Source: Phenylobacterium sp. (GTDB lineage Bacteria > Pseudomonadota > Alphaproteobacteria > Caulobacterales > Caulobacteraceae). Taken from it: DNA of 41,812 nucleotides. This document shows, one piece after another, positions 1 to 7,789 of this stretch (positions within the stretch are counted from its first letter, which is position 1; each line of letters opens with the position of its first letter). The stretch covers positions 1 to 41,812 of the forward strand of contig NZ_SCTC01000075.1 of the NCBI RefSeq assembly GCF_004299445.1, in the 5' to 3' direction. The notes beneath the pieces are model-generated. The model was not told the origin of the DNA and ran no database searches. It was given only the letters and a program-made list of their open reading frames with translations. Both the position numbers and the translations under genes were made by a program.

Positions 1-366
1 GCCGCCGACGCAGCCGGCCTTTCGGCTGAAGCCAAGACCGCCGCCAAGGCTGCGGCGGCGATCATGGGCATGAACAACGTCTACTACCGTTCGCTCCACC
101 TGCTCTCGAACGGCGAGTACAAGACCCTGCCGGCCCGCCTGCGCATGAACGGGCTGGCCAATCCCGGCGTCGACAAGGTGGACTTCGAGCTGTGGTCGAC
201 CGCCGTCTCGGCCGTGAACGGCTGCGGCATGTGCCTCGACGCCCACGAAGCCGAGCTCAAGAAGCACGGCGTGCCGGCCCAGCAGATCCAGGCCGCGCTG
301 CGCATCGCGGCGGTGGTGAACGCGGCCAGCCGGGTGATCGCGTCGGAAGCGGCTCTGGCGGCCTAG
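1..366 (+). CDS. ahpD: AhpD-like alkylhydroperoxidase (5' end outside window)
   Basis: The reading frame is open from base 1, so the start lies upstream; the methionine at base 64 is internal. The protein belongs to the carboxymuconolactone decarboxylase/AhpD family. It carries the full AhpD proton-relay pattern E-X11-C-X2-C-X3-H: a Glu in DFELW, then C-G-M-C and the His of LDAHE. In the family the two cysteines reduce organic peroxides, usually with AhpC as partner, whose gene is often adjacent; here that position is off the window. The C-terminus (about 120 residues visible) is alanine-rich and all-helical as expected. The TAG stop is made by the first bases of the palindromic repeat that follows. 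The family is secure; pairing with AhpC is inferred. Confidence 0.88.
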   Translation, partial: AADAAGLSAEAKTAAKAAAAIMGMNNVYYRSLHLLSNGEYKTLPARLRMNGLANPGVDKVDFELWSTAVSAVNGCGMCLDAHEAELKKHGVPAQQIQAALRIAAVVNAASRVIASEAALAA

Positions 367-480
367 AGCCTGTTCCGATCGGGCGGAATCGCCGGGTCGG
401 ATCGAAACAGGCTCTAAATCAAAAAGCTTGAGCGCGTTCCGATGCGGAAAACCGGTATCCGGTTTTCCGAAACGCGCTCT
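365..480. repeat. Compound palindromic repeat, copy 1
   Basis: Two adjacent imperfect palindromes separated by a short A-rich spacer. The first has arms 365-380 and 400-415 (agagcctgtt / aacaggctct ends, one mismatch). The second has outer arms 430-438 and 471-479 (gagcgcgtt / aacgcgctc) and a perfect inner 11-bp stem at 445-455/459-469 (cggaaaaccgg). The element fills the space between two convergent genes and its ends form both stop codons (TAG at 364-366 and the complement of 479-481). A second copy with the same two-palindrome design lies at 32922-33035. It could act as a bidirectional terminator; there is no long T-run. Confidence 0.85.
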
Positions 481-1936
481 AGGTCTCCAACGCCGCCGCC
501 AGCCGCGCCACCCCGCCGTCCATGCCCTTCGCCGGGAAGCCGGTGAAGCCCAGCAGCAGGCCCTGGCGTGGCGGTGAGCCGCGGTACAGCGGGCTGATCG
601 CCCGCGCCGTCAGGCTCTTCGCGGTCGCCTTGGCCTCGGCTTCCAGGTCAGAGAGGCCGTCCTTCAGATAGGCGATCAGGTGCATCCCCTGGTCGGGGAC
701 ATCAACGTCCAGAATGTGTCCCAGGCGACGTGTCAGGGCCTCGGCCAGAGCGTCGCGCTGGGTCCGGTAGGCCAGGCGGCGTCGACGGATATGGGCGGCG
801 AACTGGCCGCTCTCCAGGAAGTCCAGCGTGATGGCCTGGGTCAGTGTGGGCGGCTGGCGGTCGGCCAGGCGGCGCAGGGCCGACAACGGCTGCACCAGCG
901 GGCGCGGCGCGACCATGTAGCCCAGCCGGATGCCGGGAAAGAGCGACTTGTTGAACGTGCCGACGTAGATCACCCGCTCGCCGCCATCCAGGCCCTGCAG
1001 CGACGCCAGGGGCGCGCCCTCGTAGCGGAACTCCGAGGCGTAATCGTCTTCCACGATCCAGGCGCCGGCCTGCCGCGCCCAGGCGATCAGCTCCAGCCGC
1101 CGGCCCATCGACATCGCCACCCCGAGGGGAAACTGGTGCGAGGGCGTGACAAAGGCGGCGCGCGCGTCGGGCGCGCTCTGCACGCCCGCCTGGACGATCA
1201 GGCCTGCCCGGTCGACGGGCACGAAACAGATCTGGGCGCCCGCCGCGTCGAGGGCCTGGCGGGTCTGCAGGTAGCCGGGATCCTCCAGCCAGACCTTGTC
1301 GCCATCCCGCAGGAGCAGCCGCACCGCCAGGTCGACCGCATGTTGGGCGCCCGCGGTCACGATCACCTGCTCGGGGTCGCAGACCACCCCCCGAGCGGCG
1401 CGTACGTAGTCGGCGATGGCGCTGCGCAGCCGCGGGTCGCCCGCCGGCTCGGCATAGCCGAAATGCTCCGGGCCCAGCGTGCGAAGCGCCCGGCGCGTGG
1501 AGACCGACCAGGCGTCCAGCGCGCGGGCGTCAATGAGCGTGCGGCCGTTGGAAAACATCTGCGGCGCGGCCGGCTGGGCGTTCACCGGCACGTCGGCCAG
1601 TTCCAGCGCCCGCGCCGGGAGCACAGGCGCGGCGGCCGGCTCGGGGCTGCGGCGCGGCGCCTTCAGGTCCAGCACGCCGGACAGGTCCTCCGAGACGTAG
1701 GTGCCAGAACCGGTGCGTCCCTGGGCATAACCCTCGGCCAGCAACTGATCATAGGCCGCCACCACCGAGGCGCGCGCGACGCCCAGGCGGATCGCCAGGT
1801 CGCGGCTGGAGGGTAATCGCCCGCCGGGCTTCAGGGCGCCGGCGTGGATGGCGCTCCGCACCTGGTCATAGACCTGGCGGATCACGGGACGCCCCGCCTC
1901 CGGCGCGGCCCAGGGATAGACATCGGCCCAGCTCAT
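479..1936 (-). CDS. MocR/PdxR-type GntR-family regulator with aminotransferase domain
   Basis: A 485-residue protein with an N-terminal GntR winged helix-turn-helix (about residues 15-80, including LPSSRDLAIRLGVARASV) and a C-terminal fold type I aminotransferase domain. The PLP-binding lysine is in GTFNKSLFPG near residue 330 and the domain also has EDDYASEFRY. MocR regulators use bound PLP or its amino-acid adducts as effector. The start MSWADVYPW was chosen because the fold and the family length (450-500 aa) begin there, although the frame stays open much further upstream. It is divergent from a small membrane protein gene and a PNPOx-fold gene, and direct and inverted repeats lie just in front of its start. 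This suggests autoregulation and control of the divergent pair in response to vitamin B6 status (inference). Confidence 0.9.
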   Translation of the reverse strand: MSWADVYPWAAPEAGRPVIRQVYDQVRSAIHAGALKPGGRLPSSRDLAIRLGVARASVVAAYDQLLAEGYAQGRTGSGTYVSEDLSGVLDLKAPRRSPEPAAAPVLPARALELADVPVNAQPAAPQMFSNGRTLIDARALDAWSVSTRRALRTLGPEHFGYAEPAGDPRLRSAIADYVRAARGVVCDPEQVIVTAGAQHAVDLAVRLLLRDGDKVWLEDPGYLQTRQALDAAGAQICFVPVDRAGLIVQAGVQSAPDARAAFVTPSHQFPLGVAMSMGRRLELIAWARQAGAWIVEDDYASEFRYEGAPLASLQGLDGGERVIYVGTFNKSLFPGIRLGYMVAPRPLVQPLSALRRLADRQPPTLTQAITLDFLESGQFAAHIRRRRLAYRTQRDALAEALTRRLGHILDVDVPDQGMHLIAYLKDGLSDLEAEAKATAKSLTARAISPLYRGSPPRQGLLLGFTGFPAKGMDGGVARLAAALET

Positions 1937-1945
1937 GGCGCCCCC

Positions 1946-1991
1946 AAGTGGTCTGTCCACAATGTTTGAAGTGGACCTATCTAGCAGACCA
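1946..1991. promoter_or_regulatory. Probable PdxR-type operator in the divergent promoter region
   Basis: Contains two direct copies of AAGTGG-W-C (aagtggtct at 1946-1954 and aagtggacc at 1969-1977, 23 bp apart). It also has a nested inverted set: TGGTCT-GTCCAC, 10 bp, GTGGAC, 9 bp, AGACCA. From memory, PdxR regulators of actinobacteria bind AAAGTGG-W-CTA-type repeats, which these closely resemble. The site sits 10-55 bp in front of the MocR start and about 40 bp in front of the divergent gene. No -10/-35 pair could be assigned with confidence. Confidence 0.6.
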
Positions 1992-2031
1992 CATAAGGCG
2001 TAGCTCGCCAATCCGAAAGGAGGCGGACACC

Positions 2032-2238
2032 ATGCCGACGAACCTGAACCTGCAGATCGACGCGCTGCGCCGCGTCCTGGTGAGCATCCTGGCCTATGCG
2101 GTGGCGATGGCCGTCGTGGCCGGAACCATGTTGCCCACCCTCCTTCACGCCGATCCGGTGGCGACGCTTCTCCCCAAGCCGCCGCCGACCGTGGCGCGCA
2201 GGCCCCACCCTGCGCCCCTCGTGAGGGCCGCGCTATGA
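2032..2238 (+). CDS. Small single-pass membrane protein, unknown function
   Basis: 68 residues. A good Shine-Dalgarno (aaaggagg, 2016-2023) precedes the ATG by 8 bases. Residues about 14-38 (VLVSILAYAVAMAVVAGTM) form one hydrophobic helix, followed by a proline- and arginine-rich tail. The stop overlaps the start of the next gene as ATGA, so translation is probably coupled with the PNPOx-fold gene. Its place between a PdxR-like regulator and a PNPOx-fold gene suggests a B6-related role, but no family was recognised. Confidence 0.65.
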   Translation: MPTNLNLQIDALRRVLVSILAYAVAMAVVAGTMLPTLLHADPVATLLPKPPPTVARRPHPAPLVRAAL

Positions 2239-2957
2239 CCCCGCCCCCAGAGGGATCCGGCGCGGCCTTCACCCCCACGGCGCGCTCACAGGTGCGGCGC
2301 AGGCCCCAGCGCGGCGCCTACGACGAGGCGACGGTCTACGGCATCCTCGACGCCGGAATCATGGCCCACATCGGCTACGTCATCGACGGCCAGCCGTTCG
2401 TCACGCCCACCGCCTACTGGCGCGAGGGCCGCAAGCTGTACTGGCATGGCGCGGCCGCCAGCCGGATGCTGGCCACTGTCGCCGAGGGCGCGCCCGTGTG
2501 CGTCACCGTCAGCTTCCTCGACGGCTTCATCGTGGGCCGGTCGGGCATCACGCACTCGCTGAACTATAGGTCGGTGATGGCCTACGGCCGCGCGCGGCTG
2601 GTGAGCGATCTGGCGGTCAAGCGGGCCGCCATGGACGCGTTCATCGACCGGCTCTACGCGGGACGGCCGGTGAAGCTGCGGCCCACCACGGACGCGGAGC
2701 TGATGCAGATCGCCGTCGTCGAGATGGAGATCGAGGAGGCCTCGGCCAAGGTCAAGAACACCGGCGTCACCGAAATCGCCGCGGATGAGGGCTGGGCCGG
2801 TTGGTTCGGGGTGTTCCCGGTGGAGACCCGGATCGGCGCCGCCCTCCCCGACCCCCGCGTCGACGTCCCCATCTCCGACGACCTGTCGCCCTATGCGCCC
2901 GGCCGCCGTCTGGACGAGGCGCTGGCCTACGGCGCAGGCTTGCCCGTTTCGACGTAA
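2235..2957 (+). CDS. Pyridoxamine 5'-phosphate oxidase-fold flavin-binding protein (COG3467-like)
   Basis: 240 residues with the split-barrel PNPOx-like fold. Motifs include the early TVYGILDAGIMAHIGYVIDGQPFVTPT strand-helix segment (cited in part), then YWHGAAASRML and VCVTVSFLDGFIVGRSG, which match the flavin nucleotide-binding protein family. Family members bind FMN, F420 or heme, and the exact chemistry here is unknown. The gene is co-translated with the upstream membrane protein (4-base overlap) and is divergent from the MocR regulator, a frequent pairing for this family. Its 3' end overlaps the convergent SRPBCC gene by 31 bp. It is probably not the biosynthetic pdxH, because it lacks the length pattern and substrate motifs I would expect. 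Confidence 0.8.
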   Translation: MTPPPEGSGAAFTPTARSQVRRRPQRGAYDEATVYGILDAGIMAHIGYVIDGQPFVTPTAYWREGRKLYWHGAAASRMLATVAEGAPVCVTVSFLDGFIVGRSGITHSLNYRSVMAYGRARLVSDLAVKRAAMDAFIDRLYAGRPVKLRPTTDAELMQIAVVEMEIEEASAKVKNTGVTEIAADEGWAGWFGVFPVETRIGAALPDPRVDVPISDDLSPYAPGRRLDEALAYGAGLPVST

Positions 2958-3457
2958 CGCTTGAGGCGAGCAAAGCTGCCGCTCAGGACTTGGTCCACTA
3001 GGGGCGCGGCCCTGATCGTGTAGTCCCGCACACCACCCACGTTGTAGGTGACGGTCAGCTCCGTCCCGCCGTCCCTGGCGACCGCGTGATAGTAGAGCGC
3101 GCCGCGAACGCCTTCGTCCTGCAGCGGGCCCAGAGAAGCGTCGACACGGATCATCCCCTGCTGCGGCCAGGCCAGTTCGACCACGCCGTGGCGCACGCCG
3201 CCGCCGGGCAGGGTCTCACACCAGCAGGCGCCAGCCTGCAACGGCATGGTCATGTTCTCGGCCTTGCCGGAATAGGTGTGCTCTGGGTCCCACCAGCGGC
3301 CGAGCTCACCGATCGCCTGGTAGACGCGCGCCGGCGGCGCTTTGATCTGCAACACGCTCTTCAGACGGAAGCCTTGCGGGCCTGTTTCGACCACCTCGGC
3401 GCGTGCGACGTCGGAGAGGCCCAGCGCGGCGATCGCCGCCAGGATCCAGTACCGCAT
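2927..3457 (-). CDS. Exported SRPBCC (START-like) domain protein
   Basis: 176 residues. Residues 1-20 (MRYWILAAIAALGLSDVARA) form a signal peptide with an A-R-A-type cleavage site. The mature part is a SRPBCC/polyketide-cyclase-like domain: ALQIKAPPARVYQAIG-type start (here VLQIKAPPARVYQAIGEL), a central WWDPEHTYSG motif and a terminal helix. Such domains bind hydrophobic ligands; the ligand is unknown. It lies 13 bp downstream of murI on the same strand with its own Shine-Dalgarno (ggggga), so it is probably in one operon with murI. Its 3' end overlaps the PNPOx-fold gene on the other strand by 31 bp. Confidence 0.8.
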   Translation of the reverse strand: MRYWILAAIAALGLSDVARAEVVETGPQGFRLKSVLQIKAPPARVYQAIGELGRWWDPEHTYSGKAENMTMPLQAGACWCETLPGGGVRHGVVELAWPQQGMIRVDASLGPLQDEGVRGALYYHAVARDGGTELTVTYNVGGVRDYTIRAAPLVDQVLSGSFARLKRYVETGKPAP

Positions 3458-3470
3458 CGTCTTCCCCCGT

Positions 3471-4322
3471 TCAGATCGGCTCGAAGCTTAGCGGTCCGCC
3501 CCAGAAGGTCTCAACCAGGCTGTTCTGCGCGCCGGGCTGACCGGTGGTCAGAAAGCGGCGAACGGCGCCGGTCCCCGGCTGGAACTCGGGATGCCGGGCG
3601 AAATAGCGCTCCAGGGCGTCGGCGGTGGCGTCGGGCTGGCGGATCAGAGGCGTGCCAGGCGGCAGCGCGGCCTGGAACAGGTCGGCCACGATCTCGTAGT
3701 GGGTGCAGCCCAGGATGGCGCGGTCCGGCGGCCGTCCGATGCGGGTGGTCAGCGCCTTGACGTGACCCTCGATCACCTTCGCCAGATCGTCGCGCGGCGC
3801 GTTCTGCTCGATCATCCGCGCCAGTTCCGGGCAAGGCTCGGAGAAGACCGCCACATCTTGCCGGCGCTTGTCGATCTCGATCTCGTAGACCCGGCTCCTG
3901 GTGGTCGCGGGCGTCGAGAAGACGCCCAGGATCTCCAGCTTCTCGGCCTTTTCTTCCTTCCACTGGGCCTCGTGCTCCCAGGGCAGGCCGGTGGCCGCCT
4001 CGATGGTGGGCACCACGATACCCAGCACGTTGAGCGGCCGTCCCAGCTCGCGTCGGTAGCCCGGCAGCCAGGTCTGCTGCAGGCGGCGCAGCGCCACGCT
4101 GGCGGCGGTGTTGCAGGCCAGGACCACGACATCGCAGCCGGCCTCGAACAGGCGAATGCAGCCGGCCTTGGTCAGTTCGACGATCTCCTCGCCGGGCCGC
4201 CCGCCGTAGGGCGCGTTCGCCTGGTCTGCCAGATAGATGAAGTCGGCCTGCGGGAACCGGTCCACAAGGCGGTGGTGGACGGTCAGGCCGCCCACGCCGG
4301 AATCGAACACACCGATGCTCAT
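3471..4322 (-). CDS. murI: Glutamate racemase
   Basis: Interconverts L- and D-glutamate for peptidoglycan synthesis in the cytoplasm. At 283 residues it has the usual length. The N-terminal FDSGVGGLTV motif contains the catalytic Asp (D7). The two catalytic cysteines are in ACNTAAS (C70) and GCTHYE (about C206), and the substrate-binding NAPYGG motif is present. An insertion rich in Lys and Glu (about residues 115-130) precedes a standard second domain. A degenerate copy of its first 35 codons lies 1.5 kb away at 5818-5912 in the same orientation. The start follows a modest Shine-Dalgarno and fits the conserved MSIGVFDSG terminus. Confidence 0.95.
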   Translation of the reverse strand: MSIGVFDSGVGGLTVHHRLVDRFPQADFIYLADQANAPYGGRPGEEIVELTKAGCIRLFEAGCDVVVLACNTAASVALRRLQQTWLPGYRRELGRPLNVLGIVVPTIEAATGLPWEHEAQWKEEKAEKLEILGVFSTPATTRSRVYEIEIDKRRQDVAVFSEPCPELARMIEQNAPRDDLAKVIEGHVKALTTRIGRPPDRAILGCTHYEIVADLFQAALPPGTPLIRQPDATADALERYFARHPEFQPGTGAVRRFLTTGQPGAQNSLVETFWGGPLSFEPI

Positions 4323-4451
4323 GTCCCGGTGTTAGCGAGCGCCGCGGGGCCTGTCGACGCCGGGTCCGCAGGGTAGCTGCGGAAGGCGTCGGACCATGGC
4401 GCCGCCTGCGCTGAATCTGCACGGCGGCGCGCTAGGACCTGCGGGCATTGC

Positions 4452-5825
4452 ATGGGCCTGGAGGCGCCGTTGTCGCTGATAGAGGGGGCGCTGCTAGGAG
4501 GCCTGCTTGCCGCCGCGGCCTGCCGGGTGGCCTGGCCTGGACGCTGGCGACCCGCCGGCCCGCGGGCCTGCCTCGCGCTCGCGGCGCTGGCGCTCGCCCA
4601 GGCGTTCTGGTCGGGCTTCACCTGGCAGTTTGTCGGCGGCTACGCGCTGCTCTCTGTGCTCGCCTGGCCATGGCGCGCCAGGCGCCGGTGGAGCCGGCTG
4701 GCCGGGGCTATCGGACTGGCGGGCCTGATGCTGGCCGCCCTGGGGCCCTGGGCGATCCTGCCCTCGCCCCGTCTTCCCGCCCCGCGAGGGCCGCACCCGG
4801 TCGGCTCGACGATCTATCGCTGGGTCGATGGCGGTCGCGCCGAACTCGCCACCCCTGACGCCGCCGACCGGCGCCACGTGGTCGCCCAGGCCTGGTATCC
4901 TGCCGCCGCGGCGCGCGGGCGAAAGGTCGCCTACATGGACGGGCTGGGCCGGCTGCCGGGTTCGGTATACGGCCTGCCGCGCTTCATCTTCCGGCGGTTC
5001 GGCGAGACCGACACCCACGCCGCCCTCGACGCCCCGGTCTCCACGGGCCAGGCCCGCTGGCCGGTGGTGATCTTCTCGCCTGGGTACGGCGCGCCGCGGG
5101 CGGTGTACGCCGGCCTCCTGGCCGACCTGGCCAGCCAAGGTTACGTCGTGGTGGCCCTCGACCACCCCTACGAGTCGGCGATCGTCCAGCTGGCCGATGG
5201 CCGCGTCGTCGGCCCGGCGCCCTTCCAGGCGCGCGGCGACACCGGCGTCCCGCACATGGAGCGTCAGGTCCTGGTGCGCGCGGCCGATGTCCGCTTCGTG
5301 CTGGATCGCCTCGCCCGTGGTGACGGGCTTGGACCGCTGTCCCGGCGTCTCGATCTCACGCGCGTCGCCGCGATCGGCCACTCGTTCGGCGGCGCGACCG
5401 CCGTGCTCATAGCCAGTCGGGACGCCCGGATCCGCGCCGCCGCCGACATCGACGGCATGCTGTACGGCGACGTGCGCGCCGCCGGCCTCCGGGGCCCGCT
5501 CCTCCTTCTGGAGAGCGGCGGCACGCAGCAGATGCCGCGCTATGTCCGGGCGACCCGCGCAGTCATGGCCGAGGTTCCCGCCGGGGGATGGCGCTATGCC
5601 ATCGGCGGTTCTAACCACCTGAGCTTCACGGACGCCGAGCGGTTCCTCAGCCCGCCCACGCGGTGGGTCGCCGCCCGCGTGATGCACGGTCCGCGCGGCG
5701 CCGCCGACACCCAGGCCGTCGCGGTGGATATCCTTGAGGCCTTCCTGCGCGGTCCCTTGAGGGACGAGCCGGCCGATGTGACCGCGGTCGCCGCCCGCAG
5801 TGCGCAGGCTTGGCCGTCCAGATAG
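4452..5825 (+). CDS. Membrane-anchored alpha/beta hydrolase, PAF-acetylhydrolase-like
   Basis: 457 residues. The first 110 residues contain about four hydrophobic helices, followed by an alpha/beta-hydrolase domain. The nucleophile elbow is G-H-S-F-G-G (Ser about 311), the acid is probably the Asp of DIDGM (about 334), and the His is in SNHLSF (about 389). The oxyanion region FSPGYGAPRAVYAGL is followed by GYVVVALDHPYES. This resembles platelet-activating-factor acetylhydrolase-type esterases; the substrate is unknown. The last codons and the stop lie within a remnant of murI read antisense, so the C-terminus may have been remodelled by the event that placed the gene here. The promoter is not obvious and the Shine-Dalgarno is weak. 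Confidence 0.8.
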   Translation: MGLEAPLSLIEGALLGGLLAAAACRVAWPGRWRPAGPRACLALAALALAQAFWSGFTWQFVGGYALLSVLAWPWRARRRWSRLAGAIGLAGLMLAALGPWAILPSPRLPAPRGPHPVGSTIYRWVDGGRAELATPDAADRRHVVAQAWYPAAAARGRKVAYMDGLGRLPGSVYGLPRFIFRRFGETDTHAALDAPVSTGQARWPVVIFSPGYGAPRAVYAGLLADLASQGYVVVALDHPYESAIVQLADGRVVGPAPFQARGDTGVPHMERQVLVRAADVRFVLDRLARGDGLGPLSRRLDLTRVAAIGHSFGGATAVLIASRDARIRAAADIDGMLYGDVRAAGLRGPLLLLESGGTQQMPRYVRATRAVMAEVPAGGWRYAIGGSNHLSFTDAERFLSPPTRWVAARVMHGPRGAADTQAVAVDILEAFLRGPLRDEPADVTAVAARSAQAWPSR

Positions 5826-5912
5826 TTGAAGTCGGCCAGCGGGGAAAACGGGCCCGCGAGGCGAATGTGGACGATCAGCTCGCCCACGCCGGAGCCGAAC
5901 ACACCGATGCGC
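5818..5912 (-). pseudogene. murI (remnant): Degenerate 5' fragment of murI
   Basis: By eye, 77 of 92 aligned bases match murI positions 4229-4320 with one 3-base net insertion. Translated on the minus strand it reads RIGVFGSGVGELIVHIRL then a segment like MurI residues 20-35 ending YLDGQA. The ATG is lost and the catalytic Asp of FDSG is Gly, so it cannot encode an active enzyme. It has the same orientation as murI, so the esterase gene is flanked by direct repeats of the murI 5' end. Weaker similarity may extend to about 5790 inside the esterase gene. Confidence 0.8.
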
Positions 5913-5958
5913 TTGCCCAGGCGCCAGCCGCCAGCGTGAGCCGCGTCGACGCCAGCCG

Positions 5959-6345
5959 TCAGGCAAACGTCTCCTCAAGGTCGGGCGACTGGGGCCCCCC
6001 TCCAAACCTGTTCGGCCCGGGCGTGCCAGGCAGCACGTAAAAGATCAGCAGGACGAGGCCGCCGACAATCGGGATCAACGCAATCAGCAGCCACCAGGCC
6101 GAGCGACCCGTGTCGTGGAGACGCCGGAAGCCTAGCGAGAGGCCGGTCACGAGGTTTGCGAGGATGACAAGGAGATAGAGAACCCCGAACCCAGCCCCCA
6201 TCGAGGCCGTCATTCCGGCGAGCACGGTATTGTCGATCACCACAGCGACGATGAGCTGGATGAGGTAGGCCAGGAACCAGAGCCAGTATTCCCTGCGGCC
6301 CGCCCGGCCCTGAAAGTCGAACGTGTGCTTGTAGGCTTCGAACAT
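5959..6345 (-). CDS. DUF805 inner-membrane protein
   Basis: 128 residues. The family signature is clear: an N-terminal FQGRAGRREYWLW segment, about three to four hydrophobic helices (residues 20-105), the conserved GFRRLHDTGRSAWW between helices, and a short polar tail PGTPGPNRFG. DUF805 proteins are small membrane proteins of unknown function. The Shine-Dalgarno gggggaaa precedes the ATG. It lies 71 bp downstream of ogt on the same strand and could be cotranscribed. Confidence 0.88.
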   Translation of the reverse strand: MFEAYKHTFDFQGRAGRREYWLWFLAYLIQLIVAVVIDNTVLAGMTASMGAGFGVLYLLVILANLVTGLSLGFRRLHDTGRSAWWLLIALIPIVGGLVLLIFYVLPGTPGPNRFGGGPQSPDLEETFA

Positions 6346-6416
6346 GCCGTTTCCCCCAGCTGAAAGGCTTCGAGCTTAGGCAGCGATCGTGACGCAAGGG
6401 AACTGGAAGTTGTGTC

Positions 6417-6953
6417 CTAGCTGAACAGGTCGGCCTGGGCGGCGGCCTTCGCGCCCTCGATGGCCAGCAGCTTCATCTTGGTGGTGACCCCGCCGCGGGC
6501 CGAAAAGCCGCCTGGCTTGCCGCCCGCCGCCGTCACCCGGTGACAGGGCACGACGATGGGCCAGGGGTTCTTGCCCAGCGCCTGGCCCACGTCGCGCGCC
6601 AGCAGCTTGTCGCCCAGCTGCACGGCGATCTCGCCATAAGTCAGGGTCTCACCGGGCGGGATCGCGCGGGCGATCTCGTAGACGCGGGCATGGAACTCGG
6701 GCGTGCGGGACAGGTCCAGCGGGGCGCCCGTCAGGTCGGCCTTCTCGCCCCGCATCAGGGCGCGAATGCCTTCGACCGTGGGCGACAGGCGCGCCGGGAT
6801 CTCGGCTTCGGTCGCCTCGGGAAAGCGCCGCAGAAAAGCGCGGCGCGCCGTGTCGGCCTCGCGCTCGGGCAGGTGGCAGGCCACGAGACCGGCGTCGTTC
6901 CAGGCGATGCCGGCGAAACCGATGGCGGTGTCGAACAGGGCGAACTGGGTCAT
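6417..6953 (-). CDS. ogt: Methylated-DNA--protein-cysteine methyltransferase
   Basis: Removes O6-alkyl groups from guanine by suicide transfer to its own cysteine. 178 residues with the active site I-V-V-P-C-H-R-V (Cys about 137), the preceding LTYGEIAVQLGDKLLARDVGQALGKNPWP-type helix-turn-helix (cited in part) and the following GGFSARGG. The start MTQFALFDTAIG was preferred to an upstream in-frame ATG at 7004, because the longer N-terminus is not family-like and would run into the ribosome site of the divergent gene. It is a short single-domain Ogt without an Ada N-terminal domain. Confidence 0.93.
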   Translation of the reverse strand: MTQFALFDTAIGFAGIAWNDAGLVACHLPEREADTARRAFLRRFPEATEAEIPARLSPTVEGIRALMRGEKADLTGAPLDLSRTPEFHARVYEIARAIPPGETLTYGEIAVQLGDKLLARDVGQALGKNPWPIVVPCHRVTAAGGKPGGFSARGGVTTKMKLLAIEGAKAAAQADLFS

Positions 6954-7021
6954 GCTCCGCAAGATAGGGCTGTTCGCCGGCCATCGCTGGCGGCTTTCGG
7001 ACATCGTTGAAGGAGGGCCGG

Positions 7022-7264
7022 ATGCCCCGCGTCGCCTACGTGAACGAGCAGGCCGGGGAGGCCATGGTGGTCATCCAGCCCTGGGCGCACGCCACCCGCG
7101 TCGCGCCGGGCGGCCGCGTGGACATCGTCTTCGATACGAAAGGCATTTCCGATCCAGAGATCCGCATCGCCCACCGCGGCGACGAGGTGGAGATCGTGCT
7201 GCGCGTGAACCTGGTGTCGATCTCGGGCGACGGCGTCGAGGGGTTCAAGCTGGCGGAAGGGTGA
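7022..7264 (+). CDS. Hypothetical protein, 80 residues
   Basis: A strong Shine-Dalgarno (aaggagg) precedes the ATG by about 7 bases, and base use fits the surroundings. The sequence MPRVAYVNEQAGEAMVVIQPWAHA is followed by predicted beta strands (RVDIVFDTKG, EVEIVLRVNLVSISG). It is soluble, without a signal peptide or known motif; I do not recognise the family. It is divergent from ogt with a gap of 68 bp. Confidence 0.65.
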   Translation: MPRVAYVNEQAGEAMVVIQPWAHATRVAPGGRVDIVFDTKGISDPEIRIAHRGDEVEIVLRVNLVSISGDGVEGFKLAEG

Positions 7265-7266
7265 AC

Positions 7267-7314
7267 CTCCTCCCCTGCCCGCAGGGGGGAGAGGGCTTCG
7301 CGACCTTGACCTGC
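7267..7314. repeat. Degenerate pyrimidine/purine palindromic repeat
   Basis: A ctcccctgc / gcaggggggag inverted pair followed by gggcttcgcgacc. It resembles the palindromic repeat family described at 20084, 24643, 37461 and 37960 but is decayed. It lies just after the stop of the 80-residue gene and could serve as its terminator. Confidence 0.4.
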
Positions 7315-7384
7315 CCAGCGCCGCAGGCTCGCATCGATAGTGAGACATGAGCACCGCAAGCACCTGACGATCCCCCCTTAGAAA

Positions 7385-7606
7385 ATGGAAACCGCGTTCA
7401 AGTTCATTCTCGCGGGCCTGCTCGCAAGCTGGGTGTCGGCCGCTCTCTTCGGGCTTCGCCACCTTGCGGAGGTGGGGCCCTACTGGAAACGTGGCGACAA
7501 GCGCTCGGGACAGCTGACGAAGGGCGGGCTCATCTCCGCCGGCTGCTTCCTTGCGTTCTTGCTCGCCGCGTTTCTGACGTGGCGCAGGTTGTATGGAGAG
7601 GTCTAA
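7385..7606 (+). CDS. Small two-helix membrane protein, unknown
   Basis: 73 residues with two hydrophobic helices (about 6-24 and 48-66) joined by a basic loop (YWKRGDKRSGQLTKGG), which suggests a hairpin in the inner membrane with the loop in the cytoplasm. The Shine-Dalgarno is poor, which lowers confidence in the start. No family was recognised. Confidence 0.5.
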   Translation: METAFKFILAGLLASWVSAALFGLRHLAEVGPYWKRGDKRSGQLTKGGLISAGCFLAFLLAAFLTWRRLYGEV

Positions 7607-7618
7607 GCCGCCGCTTCC

Positions 7619-7758
7619 TTGACCTTTCGCCCTCTTTGAGCGCATAAGCCCGCCCTTCCGGCGCCAACCTCGGTCAGCGCCCTCTACCGCCACGACCCCC
7701 ACACCTTATGTGGGACGAGGGCGGCGAGGCCCCCCGTCCACGCAATCGTGCACGGGGG
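7619..7758 (+). promoter_or_regulatory. Upstream region of ffh with candidate promoter and hairpin
   Basis: A TTGACC hexamer at 7619-7624 followed 18 bp later by cataag is a possible promoter. Downstream, cccccgt (7731-7737) can pair with acggggg (7752-7758) in the presumed 5' leader. A smaller cccac/gtggg hairpin lies near 7700-7712. The promoter call is weak; the hairpin pairing is exact. Confidence 0.28.
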
Positions 7759-7789
7759 TCGACTGCGTTTGGGCTAAAGGAGTTTTGCG

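Noticed and set aside
479..2278. A 599-residue version of the MocR regulator
   Set aside because: The N-terminal 114 residues are low-complexity Pro/Arg-rich sequence, span the operator and overlap the divergent genes; the domain begins at the ATG at 1936.
4229..5912. An insertion sequence or transposon carrying the esterase gene
   Set aside because: No transposase, no terminal inverted repeats and no short target duplication; the 92-bp repeats are murI sequence.
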